The notes: a model not told the origin generated them from the letters alone. DNA of 43,340 nucleotides from Candidatus Blautia merdipullorum (GCA_019118685.1 DWYL01000299.1:1-43340); one strand, 5' to 3'; shown: positions 26,751-35,644, counted from the stretch's first letter. Program-made: numbers and translations.

Positions 26751-28418
26751 CTACGCCTCCATAATAATCGGCAGGATCATAGGATTTCTCTTTGTACGTT
26801 TCCACAGGAAATCACCCAGGGAATCTTTTATGATGTTTTTAATCTTTCCCCAGTCTGTAATATGTTTATCCAGGCACACATCGATAGCGTCTTCCACCAC
26901 GATCCGGGCTTCATCCATCAGATCTTCCGACTCTCTTACATATACAAAACCTCTTGATACAATGTCAGGGCCTGCCAGCAGATTGCCGCTGTGCTTCTCC
27001 AGGGTAAGGACCACGATCATAATGCCGTCCTCTGCAAGATGCTGACGGTCTCTTAAAACGATGTTTCCAACATCTCCCACGCCAAGGCCATCTACAAGTA
27101 TGGCTCCTGTGCGGACGTTTCCTGTTACTCTGGCCGGCTCCTGTTCATTAAGCTCCAGGACGTTTCCGGAAGAGAGAATAAAAATATTCTCTTTTGGGAT
27201 CCCCAGTTCTTTTGCCACACCTGCCTGGGCTTTCAGATGCCGGTACTCTCCATGTACCGGAATCGCGTACTTGGGCTTAACTAAAGAATAGATCAGTTTA
27301 ATTTCTTCCTGGCAGGCATGTCCTGAGACATGAGCGTCCTGGAAGATAACATCTGCGCCCTTTCTGCTCAGTTCGTTGATCACCTTGGATACAGCTTTCT
27401 CATTTCCAGGAATTGGATTGGAGCTGAAAATGATGGTGTCATTAGGCTTGATCGTAACCTTCTTGTGAATATTGGCCGCCATACGGGAAAGAGCCGCCAT
27501 AGACTCTCCCTGACTTCCTGTAGTGATAAGGACCACTTTGTCATCCGGGTAATTCTTAATCTGGTCGATCTCTACCAGAGTCTTGTCCGGTATCTGAAGG
27601 TACCCCAGTTCTGCGGCAGTACCGATCACATTTACCATGCTCCGTCCCTCTACCGCTACTTTTCTTCCGTATTTATAGGCCGAATTGATGATCTGCTGCA
27701 CCCTGTCTACATTAGACGCAAAGGTTGCAATAATGATCCTGGTATTCCGATGCTCGGAAAAAATATTATCAAACGTCCTGCCCACAGTGCGTTCAGACAT
27801 GGTAAAGCCCTTTCTTTCCGCATTAGTACTGTCACACATCAAAGCCAGGACACCTTTCTTTCCGATCTCTGCAAATCTCTGCAGGTCAATGGCATCCCCG
27901 AATACAGGAGTATAATCCACTTTAAAGTCTCCAGTATGAATTACTGTGCCCGCCGGAGAATAGATAGCCAGAGCAGACGCGTCCTGAATACTGTGGTTGG
28001 TCTTGATAAATTCAATCCTGAAACAGCCCAGATTAATGGACTGTCCGTGTTTTATCACCTTTCTTTTTGTAGTCCTGAGCAGATTATGTTCTTTTAATTT
28101 ATTGTCAATAAGTCCCACTGTCAGCTTTGTGGCATAGATGGGAACATTTACTTCCTTTAAAACATAGGGCAGCGCCCCGATATGATCTTCATGTCCGTGG
28201 GTGATCACAAACCCCTTTACCTTTTCAATATTTTCTTTAAGATATGTCACATCGGGAATGACCAGGTCGATTCCCAGCATATCATTTTCCGGGAATGAAA
28301 GGCCGCAGTCCACTACCACGATACTATCTTCATACTCAAAAGCCGTAATATTCATTCCTATCTGTTCCAGTCCGCCCAAAGGAATGATCTTTAATTTTCC
28401 ATTATGATTTTTTTTCAA
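26751..28418 (-). CDS. rnjA: Ribonuclease J
   Basis: Metallo-beta-lactamase/beta-CASP nuclease with 5'-3' exo- and endonuclease activity in mRNA decay and rRNA maturation. It has 555 residues with the TTG start at 28418. That start has GGAGG 7 bases upstream and places the zinc-binding motif THGHEDHIGALPY at His74, His76, Asp78 and His79, the canonical positions. An ATG at 28517 overlapping the previous stop would add 33 residues of unconserved sequence and lacks a well-spaced ribosome binding site. Also visible are HTGDFKVDYTPV, LMCDSTNAERKG, ITTGSQGESMAALSRMA and SGHACQEEIKL. The C-terminal domain follows from about 450. Because only one RNase J is in the window, J1 against J2 is not decided. 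Confidence 0.95.
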   Translation of the reverse strand: MKKNHNGKLKIIPLGGLEQIGMNITAFEYEDSIVVVDCGLSFPENDMLGIDLVIPDVTYLKENIEKVKGFVITHGHEDHIGALPYVLKEVNVPIYATKLTVGLIDNKLKEHNLLRTTKRKVIKHGQSINLGCFRIEFIKTNHSIQDASALAIYSPAGTVIHTGDFKVDYTPVFGDAIDLQRFAEIGKKGVLALMCDSTNAERKGFTMSERTVGRTFDNIFSEHRNTRIIIATFASNVDRVQQIINSAYKYGRKVAVEGRSMVNVIGTAAELGYLQIPDKTLVEIDQIKNYPDDKVVLITTGSQGESMAALSRMAANIHKKVTIKPNDTIIFSSNPIPGNEKAVSKVINELSRKGADVIFQDAHVSGHACQEEIKLIYSLVKPKYAIPVHGEYRHLKAQAGVAKELGIPKENIFILSSGNVLELNEQEPARVTGNVRTGAILVDGLGVGDVGNIVLRDRQHLAEDGIMIVVLTLEKHSGNLLAGPDIVSRGFVYVRESEDLMDEARIVVEDAIDVCLDKHITDWGKIKNIIKDSLGDFLWKRTKRNPMILPIIMEA

Positions 28419-28513
28419 TGTTCTTCCTCCAAATAATTTCCGTTCCGATTTTTCATAATGCCGCAGATTCCGTCTGACAGCATGGTTTCCACCCTGCTCC
28501 GTCCGGTCCCGGC

Positions 28514-28780
28514 TCATTCAAATTCAATGTCCTCTAACATGGCTGCAAAGACTTTGTAAACCGCATCATATTCTGTATCATCTTCTACGAATACATAGCA
28601 GCCGTCTTTATCGCCGTCTTCTGAAATGTCTTTTAAAATATACGCCGCGCTTCCATTTTCATTTTCTGTCTCATCTGGATCAACGACCAAAAGGTAATTA
28701 GTCCCTCCTACTCTGGTCTGTTCCAAAATCCCAAATTCTAATTCTGATCCGTCTTCTCCATCAAATACTACTGTTTCCAT
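28514..28780 (-). CDS. DUF1292 family protein (YrzB-like)
   Basis: An acidic 88-residue protein of the DUF1292/YrzB family, function unknown. The typical pattern is METVVFDGEDGSELEFGILE near the start, then NYLLVVDPDETEN, AAYILKDISEDGD and a final acidic VFAAMLEDIEFE. AAAGGACG precedes the ATG. It lies between ruvX and the ribonuclease J gene, the conserved ireB-ruvX-yrzB order of Firmicutes. Confidence 0.88.
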   Translation of the reverse strand: METVVFDGEDGSELEFGILEQTRVGGTNYLLVVDPDETENENGSAAYILKDISEDGDKDGCYVFVEDDTEYDAVYKVFAAMLEDIEFE

Positions 28781-28875
28781 ATTTTCGTCCTTTCTTTTTG
28801 TTTTTCAGGCATACACATAACCCGGAAACGCGCTGGTCTCACCCTAAACCTGCCTCTTTACAGTTCAGGCTGAAA

Positions 28876-29310
28876 TCAAACGGTGTCCGGGTTTGCTTTT
28901 GCATCCAAATAGCCCTGCAGTATAAATACAGCAGCTATCATATCCACATATTTTTTTCTGTTCTCTCTTCGTACGCCGGCCTCTATCAGTGTGCGGTCCG
29001 CTTCTACGGTAGTAAGTCTTTCATCCCACATAATAACGGGCAATCCCAGTCTGCGTTCCAGGGTCTCTTTTAGCTGCAGCGATTTTTCCGCCCGTTCCCC
29101 TATGGTATTATTCATATTTTTAGGAAAGCCAAGAACAATCTCCTCCACCTGGTATTGTTCTACCAGCTCCTCGATTCTGCGGAGAGATTTTCTAAGCTTA
29201 TTTTCCTCTTCTCTTGTAATGGTCTCTATGCCCTGGGCCGTCAGCCCCATGGGATCACTGACAGCCACCCCTATGGTCTTAGAGCCATAATCCAGTCCCA
29301 TTATCCTCAT
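28876..29310 (-). CDS. ruvX: Holliday junction resolvase-like RuvX (YqgF/YrrK)
   Basis: An RNase H-fold nuclease needed for 16S rRNA 5' end processing and proposed to resolve Holliday junctions. About 144 residues: [19 protein letters not shown] (first catalytic Asp), [39 protein letters not shown] (Glu and Asp of the site), and [15 protein letters not shown]. The frame also has an ATG at 29322 that overlaps the ireB stop, but its GGAAG abuts the codon. The conserved family start is the Met at 29310, four bases after the ireB stop. The exact start is therefore moderately sure; function is well supported by all motifs and by the neighbourhood. Confidence 0.93.
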   Translation of the reverse strand: MRIMGLDYGSKTIGVAVSDPMGLTAQGIETITREEENKLRKSLRRIEELVEQYQVEEIVLGFPKNMNNTIGERAEKSLQLKETLERRLGLPVIMWDERLTTVEADRTLIEAGVRRENRKKYVDMIAAVFILQGYLDAKANPDTV

Positions 29311-29314
29311 GGGC

Positions 29315-29584
29315 TTAATCATGCTTCCAGGATTTATTCTTAATGTATTCTTTCAGCAATTCTTCCACCAGCTCATCTCTTTCTACTTTCATGATGGTAC
29401 TTCTGGCTCCCTTATGGCTGGTAATATAGGTAGGATCTCCTGACATAATATATCCCACGATCTGATTTACCGGATTGTACCCTTTTTCTGACATTGCATT
29501 ATATACCAAATCCAGAACTTCTTTGACTCTAACTTCCGGGTCTGATTTCACGTTAAAATATTGTGTATTCTCTAAATTTGCCAT
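29315..29584 (-). CDS. IreB family regulatory phosphoprotein (UPF0297/YrzL)
   Basis: An 89-residue protein matching the IreB/UPF0297 family: [60 protein letters not shown]. In Enterococcus IreB is phosphorylated by the Ser/Thr kinase IreK and modulates cephalosporin resistance and cell-wall stress. The Thr pair near the N-terminus known in that protein is not clearly present here. It is the first gene of the ireB-ruvX-yrzB-rnjA group and has a good promoter at 29677-29705. Confidence 0.9.
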   Translation of the reverse strand: MANLENTQYFNVKSDPEVRVKEVLDLVYNAMSEKGYNPVNQIVGYIMSGDPTYITSHKGARSTIMKVERDELVEELLKEYIKNKSWKHD

Positions 29585-29676
29585 TTTTAATTCACGCCCT
29601 TATCTATAAATTCGTTCTAATCTGCTATAGCCCTCTGGGATTTGAAAAAAGGACATACAACTGCAACTATACTTTT

Positions 29677-29705
29677 ATTCTAATATATCTTTTCCGGAAA
29701 TTCAA
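29677..29705 (-). promoter_or_regulatory. Promoter of the ireB-ruvX-yrzB-rnjA operon
   Basis: Minus-strand TTGAAT (29700-29705), a 17-base spacer and TAGAAT (29677-29682), just after the mtaB stop and about 95 bases before the ireB-like start. Confidence 0.6.
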
Positions 29706-29708
29706 CTA

Positions 29709-31022
29709 TTATATTGTGCAAATAAGAATGTCATCCTGGAGAAATCCTGTCACAGTGCCTGTTCTTATAACATTTTCCAGAGTTTCTCCGCTTTTTACCG
29801 CGGTCTTCATATATTCCCTGGTATACCCTGTCCAATAGGTTTTTCCGTCAAGCTCCATGGTTTCCTCAAAAAGGATTTCTACTTCCCTCCCCAGAAATCT
29901 TTCCATATAATTTCTTTGATGCACTTTTCCGATCTGAATCAGAGCATGACTTCTCTCCCCCTTTACTTTTTCCGGAATCTGCCCTTCCATGCGGTCCGCT
30001 CTTGTTCCTTTTCTCCGGGAATATTTAAATATATGGGTCTCATAGAAGTCCGCCTGTTCAATAAATTTCCTGGACTTTTCAAATTCTTCCTCTGTCTCCT
30101 GTGGGAATCCCACGATCACATCTGTGGTAATAGCCGGATCTTTGAAATATTTTCTAAGGATCCTGCATCCTTCCATATATTCTTCTCCGGTATATTTCCG
30201 ATTCATCCTTTTCAGGGTCTCATCGCATCCGCTCTGAAGCGACAGGTGGAAGTGAGGACAGATTTTCGTCATACTCCCCAGAGCTTTTCCAAATTCCTCT
30301 GTAACGATTCTGGGCTCCAGGGATCCCAGGCGGATCCTTTTCACTCCTTCTGCCTGATGTACCGCTTCTATAAGTCCCAGCAGGCTTTCTCCTATATCTT
30401 TCCCATAAGAGCTTAAATGAATACCTGTCAGAACAAATTCCTGATATCCGTTCTCTGTCAGTCTGTTTACTTCATTCAGGACTTCTTCTTTCTTTCTGCT
30501 CCTCACTCTTCCTCTGACATACGGAATAATACAATAGCTGCAGAACTGATCACATCCGTCCTGCACCTTTAAATAGGCCCTGGTATGTTCTGCCGGAGCA
30601 GACAGAGTCATATTCTCATATTCCACAGGCTTTTCCAGATCTTTCAATATTTTTTTCTGCCCCTGATCGCGCCTGTAATTTTCTAATATATTTATCAGTT
30701 CCTGTTTCCTGTTATTGCCAAGTACAATATCTATAGCGTTGTCTATCTCATTTTCGTTTTTCTGAGCCTGGACATAACATCCCGCAGCAATCACAATAGC
30801 CTCCGGATTCATTTTCCGGGCTTTATGAAGCATTTGTCTGGACTTTCGGTCTGCAATGTTTGTCACGGTACAGGTATTGATAATATACACATCCGCGCCC
30901 GGCTCAAAAGGAACAATCTCATACCCGGCATCTGCCAGTTCCTGCTCCATAGCCTCCATCTCATAGGCATTTACCTTGCATCCTAAATTGTGCAATGCTA
31001 CTCTTTTTTTATTATTCACCAT
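29709..31022 (-). CDS. mtaB: tRNA N6-threonylcarbamoyladenosine(37)-C2-methylthiotransferase MtaB
   Basis: Radical-SAM methylthiotransferase that converts t6A37 to ms2t6A37 in ANN-decoding tRNAs. It has 437 residues. The N-terminal UPF0004 domain carries the three cluster cysteines in LGCKVNAYE, NTCTVTN and AAGCYVQ. The radical-SAM motif is CDQFCSYCIIPYVRGRVRSR. TGIHLSSYGKD, LSLQSGCDETLKRMNRKY and TDVIVGFPQETEEEF follow, and a C-terminal TRAM domain starts at about 365. MiaB is excluded by the MtaB-like N-terminus (HNLGCKVN). GGAGT lies 8 bases before the ATG. It is upstream of the ireB group and divergent from the HPr-like gene. Confidence 0.95.
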   Translation of the reverse strand: MVNNKKRVALHNLGCKVNAYEMEAMEQELADAGYEIVPFEPGADVYIINTCTVTNIADRKSRQMLHKARKMNPEAIVIAAGCYVQAQKNENEIDNAIDIVLGNNRKQELINILENYRRDQGQKKILKDLEKPVEYENMTLSAPAEHTRAYLKVQDGCDQFCSYCIIPYVRGRVRSRKKEEVLNEVNRLTENGYQEFVLTGIHLSSYGKDIGESLLGLIEAVHQAEGVKRIRLGSLEPRIVTEEFGKALGSMTKICPHFHLSLQSGCDETLKRMNRKYTGEEYMEGCRILRKYFKDPAITTDVIVGFPQETEEEFEKSRKFIEQADFYETHIFKYSRRKGTRADRMEGQIPEKVKGERSHALIQIGKVHQRNYMERFLGREVEILFEETMELDGKTYWTGYTREYMKTAVKSGETLENVIRTGTVTGFLQDDILICTI

Positions 31023-31099
31023 TCTTATTCACTCCATGTATTAAGCGTTTTGACGAATTGTCACCAGATTCTTTGTGTTTTATTTTTCCCTTTTTCATA

Positions 31100-31128
31100 T
31101 TGACTTTTTCTGCCAATAACGGTAACAT
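31100..31128 (+). promoter_or_regulatory. Promoter of the HPr-like gene
   Basis: TTGACT (31100-31105), a 17-base spacer and TAACAT (31123-31128), followed by a roughly 45-base leader with GGGAGG about 9 bases before the ATG. Confidence 0.65.
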
Positions 31129-31179
31129 AATCCTTGTAAAATGCAATTACTAAAAATGAGGTAAGGGAGGATTTTTCCA

Positions 31180-31413
31180 ATGAAAACAGTTAAAATTTCA
31201 CTGAACTCTATCGACAAAGTTAAATCTTTTGTAAATGACATTACAAAATTTGATTATGATTTTGATTTAGTTTCCGGTAGATATGTAATCGATGCTAAGT
31301 CCATCATGGGTATTTTTTCTTTAGATTTATCTAAACCTATCGACTTAAATATTCATGCATCAGATGCAGCTCTGGATAAGATCTTAGAGACTTTAAAACC
31401 ATACTTAGTATAA
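31180..31413 (+). CDS. HPr-like protein without the catalytic histidine
   Basis: A 77-residue protein with the HPr fold pattern, starting MKTVKISLNSIDKVKSFVND. HPr of the phosphotransferase system carries its phospho-His in a GIHARPA motif near residue 15; here that stretch reads NSIDKVKS, with no histidine. The regulatory-serine segment is kept: DAKSIMGIFSLDL, with Ser41 aligned to HPr Ser46. This resembles Crh, the HPr paralogue that cannot transport phosphate but binds CcpA when serine-phosphorylated. A strong promoter, a good ribosome binding site and its own terminator suggest high expression. It sits alone between divergent mtaB and convergent thiI. Function is inferred, not known; a structural role unrelated to sugar signalling is possible. 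Confidence 0.85.
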   Translation: MKTVKISLNSIDKVKSFVNDITKFDYDFDLVSGRYVIDAKSIMGIFSLDLSKPIDLNIHASDAALDKILETLKPYLV

Positions 31414-31425
31414 TCAAAGCTTATA

Positions 31426-31455
31426 AAAGGCTGCTCCGTGAAGGGGCAGCCTTTT
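31426..31455 (+). terminator. Terminator of the HPr-like gene
   Basis: AAAGGCTGC and GCAGCCTTT arms with a short loop, ending in a T-run (31451-31456). It lies 12 bases after the stop, and the A-rich 5' side could also serve convergent thiI, whose stop is at 31462. Confidence 0.88.
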
Positions 31456-31461
31456 TAGCAA

Positions 31462-32643
31462 TTACCCTTCACAGATCACAGTTTCTGCAGATTCTACCGC
31501 TTCTTTTAACATATCATCAATTTTCTCCTGCAGCCGTTCTTCAGATTTTTTGATTACCTGGATATTAGGCTTTGTCACAGGATGTTTTGCCACAAAAATC
31601 GTACAGCAGTCCTCATATGGCAGAATAGAGGTATCATAGGTTTGTATCTTTAACGCCACGTCTACAATCTCCTGTTTGTCAAATCCGATAAGCGGACGGA
31701 AGACCGGCATGGTGCAGACCTCATTAGTAGCTGCAAGACTATGGATAGTCTGACTGGCCACCTGACCAATACTCTCCCCTGTCACCAGAGCCAGACACTG
31801 GTCTTTTTTCGCAAATTCTTCGGCAATCTTCATCATATACCGGCGCATGATAATGGTAAGTTCTTCATGAGGACACTTATCATAAATATAAAGCTGGATA
31901 TCCGTAAAATTCACAATATGAAGCCGGATAGGGCCTGCGTATCTGGATACCAGCTTTGCCAGATCAATGACCTTCTGCTTTGCTCTTTCGCTGGTATATG
32001 GCGGCGCATGAAAATAGACGGCGTCAATGGTCACTCCTCTTTTGGCAATCATATAACCAGCTACCGGGCTGTCGATTCCCCCGGACAGCAGGAGCATAGC
32101 GCTTCCGTTCGTTCCCAAAGGCATGCCTCCCGGTCCCGGGATATTCTCAGAATAAAGGTAAATCTTATTCCGAATCTCTACATTTACCGTTACCTGGGGA
32201 TTATGAACGTCCACCTTCATATTCGGACACGCATCCAGGATCACTCCTCCCAGCTCGCTGCTGACCTCCATAGACTGCATGGGATAGCTTTTCTTATTTC
32301 TTCTTGTATTGACTTTAAAGGTCAGAGCTTTCTCTCCATAGACTTTTTTCACATAATCCGCCACATCTTTGGAAAGCTGCTGGAATCCCTGGTCCTCCAG
32401 AACTACTGCAGGACAGATACCATATATTCCGAAAACTCTTTTCAGGGCTTCTACTGCTTCCTCATAATCAAATTCATCCTGAGGATATACAAAAATACGC
32501 CCCATTTCTTTTACCACCTTGAACGTGCCTTCTACGTTTCTCAGCTGATGTTTAATCTGCTGTACCAGAGCATCTTCAAAAATATAACGGTTTTTCCCCT
32601 TAATGGCAATTTCTGCATACTTGATCAAAAAAGCCTTATACAT
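31462..32643 (-). CDS. thiI: tRNA 4-thiouridine synthase ThiI
   Basis: Adenylates tRNA uridine-8 and transfers sulfur to form s4U; in some bacteria it also feeds thiamine thiazole synthesis. It has 393 residues. The N-terminal ferredoxin-like and THUMP domains (about 1-165) are followed by the PP-loop domain with LLLSGGIDSPVAGYMIAKRG and VTGESIGQVASQT. DCCTIFVAKHPVTKP is near the C-terminus. There is no C-terminal rhodanese domain, as in Bacillus ThiI, so sulfur must come directly from a dedicated cysteine desulfurase. Such a gene lies 45 bases upstream, the same arrangement as nifZ-thiI. AGGAG precedes the ATG. Confidence 0.96.
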   Translation of the reverse strand: MYKAFLIKYAEIAIKGKNRYIFEDALVQQIKHQLRNVEGTFKVVKEMGRIFVYPQDEFDYEEAVEALKRVFGIYGICPAVVLEDQGFQQLSKDVADYVKKVYGEKALTFKVNTRRNKKSYPMQSMEVSSELGGVILDACPNMKVDVHNPQVTVNVEIRNKIYLYSENIPGPGGMPLGTNGSAMLLLSGGIDSPVAGYMIAKRGVTIDAVYFHAPPYTSERAKQKVIDLAKLVSRYAGPIRLHIVNFTDIQLYIYDKCPHEELTIIMRRYMMKIAEEFAKKDQCLALVTGESIGQVASQTIHSLAATNEVCTMPVFRPLIGFDKQEIVDVALKIQTYDTSILPYEDCCTIFVAKHPVTKPNIQVIKKSEERLQEKIDDMLKEAVESAETVICEG

Positions 32644-32688
32644 ACAAAATTCTCTCCTTTTATTTTCTGTATCCGTTCAGTCCTGCCG

Positions 32689-33843
32689 CTACCTTCTCGC
32701 ATATCTCCTCAGCATGGGTAGAAGACTTTTCAGAGTTTCCAGGGTATAATCCAGTTCTTCTTTGGTGGTAAACTCACTGAAGCTGAAACGGACTGCCGAT
32801 TCTTTTCTCTCCGGACTCAGGCCTATAGCTCCCAGGGAAGGGCTTCCTGTCCTTTTATGGCTGGAGCAGGCGCTGCCTGCAGAAACATAGATCCCCTGGT
32901 CTTCCAGAGCATGGAGAAGCACCTCGCTCCTCACTCCCAGGAAACTGGCGTTTAAGATATGGGGGGCTCCTTCCCCTGCCACTGGTCCGTTGATTTCCAC
33001 ATTGTCGATTTTTTCAAGCTCTCCTCTGAAGTATTCCTTTAACTTCCTCATACGAGAAGTATTTTCCTCCAGATGTTCATATATGATCCTGGCAGCTTCT
33101 CCCATTCCCGCAATGCCCGGCACATTATCTGTGCCTGAACGCATGCCTTTCTGCTGGCCGCCGCCCAGGATCAAAGGATGGATCTTCACCTTTTCTCCGA
33201 TATACAGGAATCCGGCGCCTTTCGGCCCATGAATCTTATGACTGCTCACGGAAAGAAGGTCGATCTTCATTTTCTTCGGAAAGATCCTGTATTTGCCGTA
33301 AGCCTGAATGGCGTCTGCATGAAATAGAGTATCCGGATTTTTCTCCTTAATAAGAGCGCCTATTTCCTCCACAGGAAGCACAGCTCCTAATTCGTTATTC
33401 ACATACATTGCAGATACCAGGATCGTATCCTCTCGTATTGCGGCAGCCAGTTCTTCCATAGACAGGTTCCCCCGGCTGTCCACAGGAACCCTGGTCACCT
33501 CAAAGCCCTGATCCTCCAGCCAGGCCGCCGGAGCCGATATGGCCGCATGTTCAAAAACCGTTGTGATAATATGCTTCCCCTTTCTCTGGTTTGCCATAGC
33601 CGTGCCTATCAGCGCCCAGTTGTCTGACTCTGTGCCGCCGGAAGTAAAGTAAATCTCTTTCTCCTGAACCTTCAGGGTCCTGGCGATCTCCCTGGCTGCC
33701 TCTTTCACATATTTCTCCGCTTCCACGCCCTTTAAATGCATAGACGAAGGATTTCCATAATTTTCCATCATGGTCTTTACCACAATATCTCTCACTTCTT
33801 CATAGCATCTGGTAGTGGCAGAATTGTCCAGATATGCTTCCAT
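32689..33843 (-). CDS. Cysteine desulfurase (NifS/IscS family, ThiI partner)
   Basis: PLP enzyme that takes sulfur from cysteine and passes the persulfide to ThiI. It has 384 residues. It starts AYLDNSATTRCYEEV, with FTSGGTESDNWAL, the PLP lysine Lys203 in SSHKIHGPKGAGFLYI, and the active Cys326 in SAGSACSSHKRTGS. It lies 45 bases before thiI and 3 bases after the rsmE stop, so the prmA-rsmE-desulfurase-thiI run is likely one transcript. By analogy with Bacillus NifZ, the main role is tRNA thiolation rather than iron-sulfur cluster assembly, but general desulfurase work is possible. GGAGG precedes the ATG. Confidence 0.94.
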   Translation of the reverse strand: MEAYLDNSATTRCYEEVRDIVVKTMMENYGNPSSMHLKGVEAEKYVKEAAREIARTLKVQEKEIYFTSGGTESDNWALIGTAMANQRKGKHIITTVFEHAAISAPAAWLEDQGFEVTRVPVDSRGNLSMEELAAAIREDTILVSAMYVNNELGAVLPVEEIGALIKEKNPDTLFHADAIQAYGKYRIFPKKMKIDLLSVSSHKIHGPKGAGFLYIGEKVKIHPLILGGGQQKGMRSGTDNVPGIAGMGEAARIIYEHLEENTSRMRKLKEYFRGELEKIDNVEINGPVAGEGAPHILNASFLGVRSEVLLHALEDQGIYVSAGSACSSHKRTGSPSLGAIGLSPERKESAVRFSFSEFTTKEELDYTLETLKSLLPMLRRYARR

Positions 33844-33846
33844 CCT

Positions 33847-34587
33847 CTATTCCTCCAATGCAAACATCAAAACAGACAGCACTGCAAGACCCGCTGTCTC
33901 TGTCCTTAGTATCCGTTTCCCTAAAGTAATCACCTGAGCCGCTGTTCCAGAAACCGCCTGTTCTACTTCTTCCTCCTCAAATCCGCCCTCTGGTCCGATA
34001 AAAATCCCCACAGACTGTCCTCTGCTGATCTTTCCCAGGATTTCTCTGGTATGCTCCATATCTTTGGCAAGCTCATAAGGCAGGAGCACCACATCCAGTT
34101 CTGACCCGTACCGTACAGCCTCCTGAAAAGTCATAACCTGTTTTATTTCAGGCACATACATACGCTTAGACTGTTTAGCCGCGCTTTCCGCTATAGCCTG
34201 CCATCTGGCCCTTTTCTTTTCTTCTTTCTTCTTATCCAGCTTTACCACTGCTCTTTTTGAGGCCACCGGGATCACCTGATGGACTCCCAGCTCCACCGCC
34301 TTCTGTATGATCAGCTCCATCTTGTCGCCCTTGGGAAGTCCCTGAAAGAGATAAAGCCTGGAAGGCAGTTCATATCCTGCTTCCTGAACATACATAATAT
34401 GGGCCAGGACTTCATCTTCCCGGAGTTCTTCAATGTAGCAGGTATATTCTTTCTTATCCCCGTCACTGATCAAGATTTCTTCCCCCTGACGCATGCGGAG
34501 AACGTTTTTAATATGGTTAACGTCACTGCCGGTAATAGAAATCTGTTTCTCTCCTATCCGGGCAGGATCTGCAAAAAAACGATACAT
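33847..34587 (-). CDS. rsmE: 16S rRNA (uracil-1498-N3)-methyltransferase RsmE
   Basis: Methylates U1498 in helix 44 of 16S rRNA. It has 246 residues. An N-terminal PUA-like domain contains ISITGSDVNHIKNVLRMRQG. The SPOUT (trefoil-knot) methyltransferase domain shows KMELIIQKAVELGV, RAVVKLDKKKEEKKRARWQ, IGPEGGFEEEEVEQA and LGKRILRTETAGLAVLS, the last two forming the SAM-binding knot. AAGGTGG precedes the ATG. It sits 9 bases after prmA and 3 bases before the cysteine desulfurase; prmA-rsmE is a widely conserved pair in Firmicutes. Confidence 0.96.
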   Translation of the reverse strand: MYRFFADPARIGEKQISITGSDVNHIKNVLRMRQGEEILISDGDKKEYTCYIEELREDEVLAHIMYVQEAGYELPSRLYLFQGLPKGDKMELIIQKAVELGVHQVIPVASKRAVVKLDKKKEEKKRARWQAIAESAAKQSKRMYVPEIKQVMTFQEAVRYGSELDVVLLPYELAKDMEHTREILGKISRGQSVGIFIGPEGGFEEEEVEQAVSGTAAQVITLGKRILRTETAGLAVLSVLMFALEE

Positions 34588-34596
34588 GTTTCCACC

Positions 34597-35583
34597 TTAA
34601 TTCTTTCTGGCTGTCACAGATACCCATTCTCCCTGGCGGGTAACTTCCAGTACTTCCAGTCCGGCTTTTTCTACAGCCTCTGTCACTACAGATTCCTTTA
34701 CATCCAGGATACCGGAAGTAATATAGATTCCTCCCTTTTTCATCTGATGAACGATCACCGGAGTCAGAGGCACCAGTACATCTGCCAGGATATTGGCCGC
34801 TACAATATCATACTTTTCATATCCCACAGCGTCCTGGATCTCCTTATCATTAATAATATTCCCGATCATCATGTCAAAATCTTTATCGGGTATCTGATTT
34901 GCTTCTTTATTTTCTTCCACTGCCGGCACTGCGCAGGGATCCAGATCTGTTCCCACTGCATGAGCGGCTCCCAGTTTCAAAGCTACAATAGAAAGGATCC
35001 CACTGCCTGTTCCCACATCCAGCAGGACTGTATCTTTTGTCACATATTTTTTCAGCTGACGGATGCACAGCTGGGTCGTCTCATGCATTCCTGTTCCAAA
35101 TGCGGTTCCCGGGTCGATATGGATGATCATCCGGTCTTTGTCTTCTTCCTTAACTTCTTCCCAGGATGGAATGATCAGAATATCATCTACATAGAACTGT
35201 TTAAAATACTGTTTCCAGTTATTGATCCAGTCAATGTCTTCGGTTTCGTCTACTGTGATGCTGCCTTCTCCGATGTCCAGAAATTCTTTTAGGCTCTCAA
35301 GCTCCTGTCTTACCATCTCCAGCACATGAGCTTCTGTAACTTTCCCCCCATTCACCAGAAGTTCCCCGTCCTCTGTCTCTTCTACAAAAAAACTGAGATA
35401 AGCCGTACCGTCATCCTCTCCTATCTGTGGAAGGATATCTACAAACATCTGCTCCTTTTCAAGAGCAGTAAGAGGCACATTATCTTCAATCTGCGCCCCT
35501 TCCAGGCCTATGTCATAAAGGGTACTGATAATGATATCCTCCGCCTCTGTCTTAGTCTTAATCTTAAATTTTTTCCATTTCAT
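34597..35583 (-). CDS. prmA: Ribosomal protein L11 methyltransferase
   Basis: SAM-dependent enzyme that trimethylates ribosomal protein L11. It has 328 residues with the ATG at 35583, which has AGGGTGG 5 bases upstream; a GTG at 35592 in frame overlaps that site. The N-terminal substrate-recognition domain (about 1-120) precedes the Rossmann methyltransferase domain. That domain carries DPGTAFGTGMHETTQLCI, motif I LLDVGTGSGILSIVALKLGA, and YDIVAANILADVLVPLTPVI, the conserved NILADVL loop. It is the first gene of the prmA-rsmE-desulfurase-thiI run. Confidence 0.96.
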   Translation of the reverse strand: MKWKKFKIKTKTEAEDIIISTLYDIGLEGAQIEDNVPLTALEKEQMFVDILPQIGEDDGTAYLSFFVEETEDGELLVNGGKVTEAHVLEMVRQELESLKEFLDIGEGSITVDETEDIDWINNWKQYFKQFYVDDILIIPSWEEVKEEDKDRMIIHIDPGTAFGTGMHETTQLCIRQLKKYVTKDTVLLDVGTGSGILSIVALKLGAAHAVGTDLDPCAVPAVEENKEANQIPDKDFDMMIGNIINDKEIQDAVGYEKYDIVAANILADVLVPLTPVIVHQMKKGGIYITSGILDVKESVVTEAVEKAGLEVLEVTRQGEWVSVTARKN

Positions 35584-35644
35584 ATAATCCACCCTGCCGT
35601 TTTAAAAGCGGCTTTTATTCCTTTCTTTTATATCCTCTCATTCA

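Noticed and set aside
34279-35292. Plus-strand open frame of 337 codons
   Set aside because: Antisense to rsmE and prmA, both of which carry clear methyltransferase motifs.
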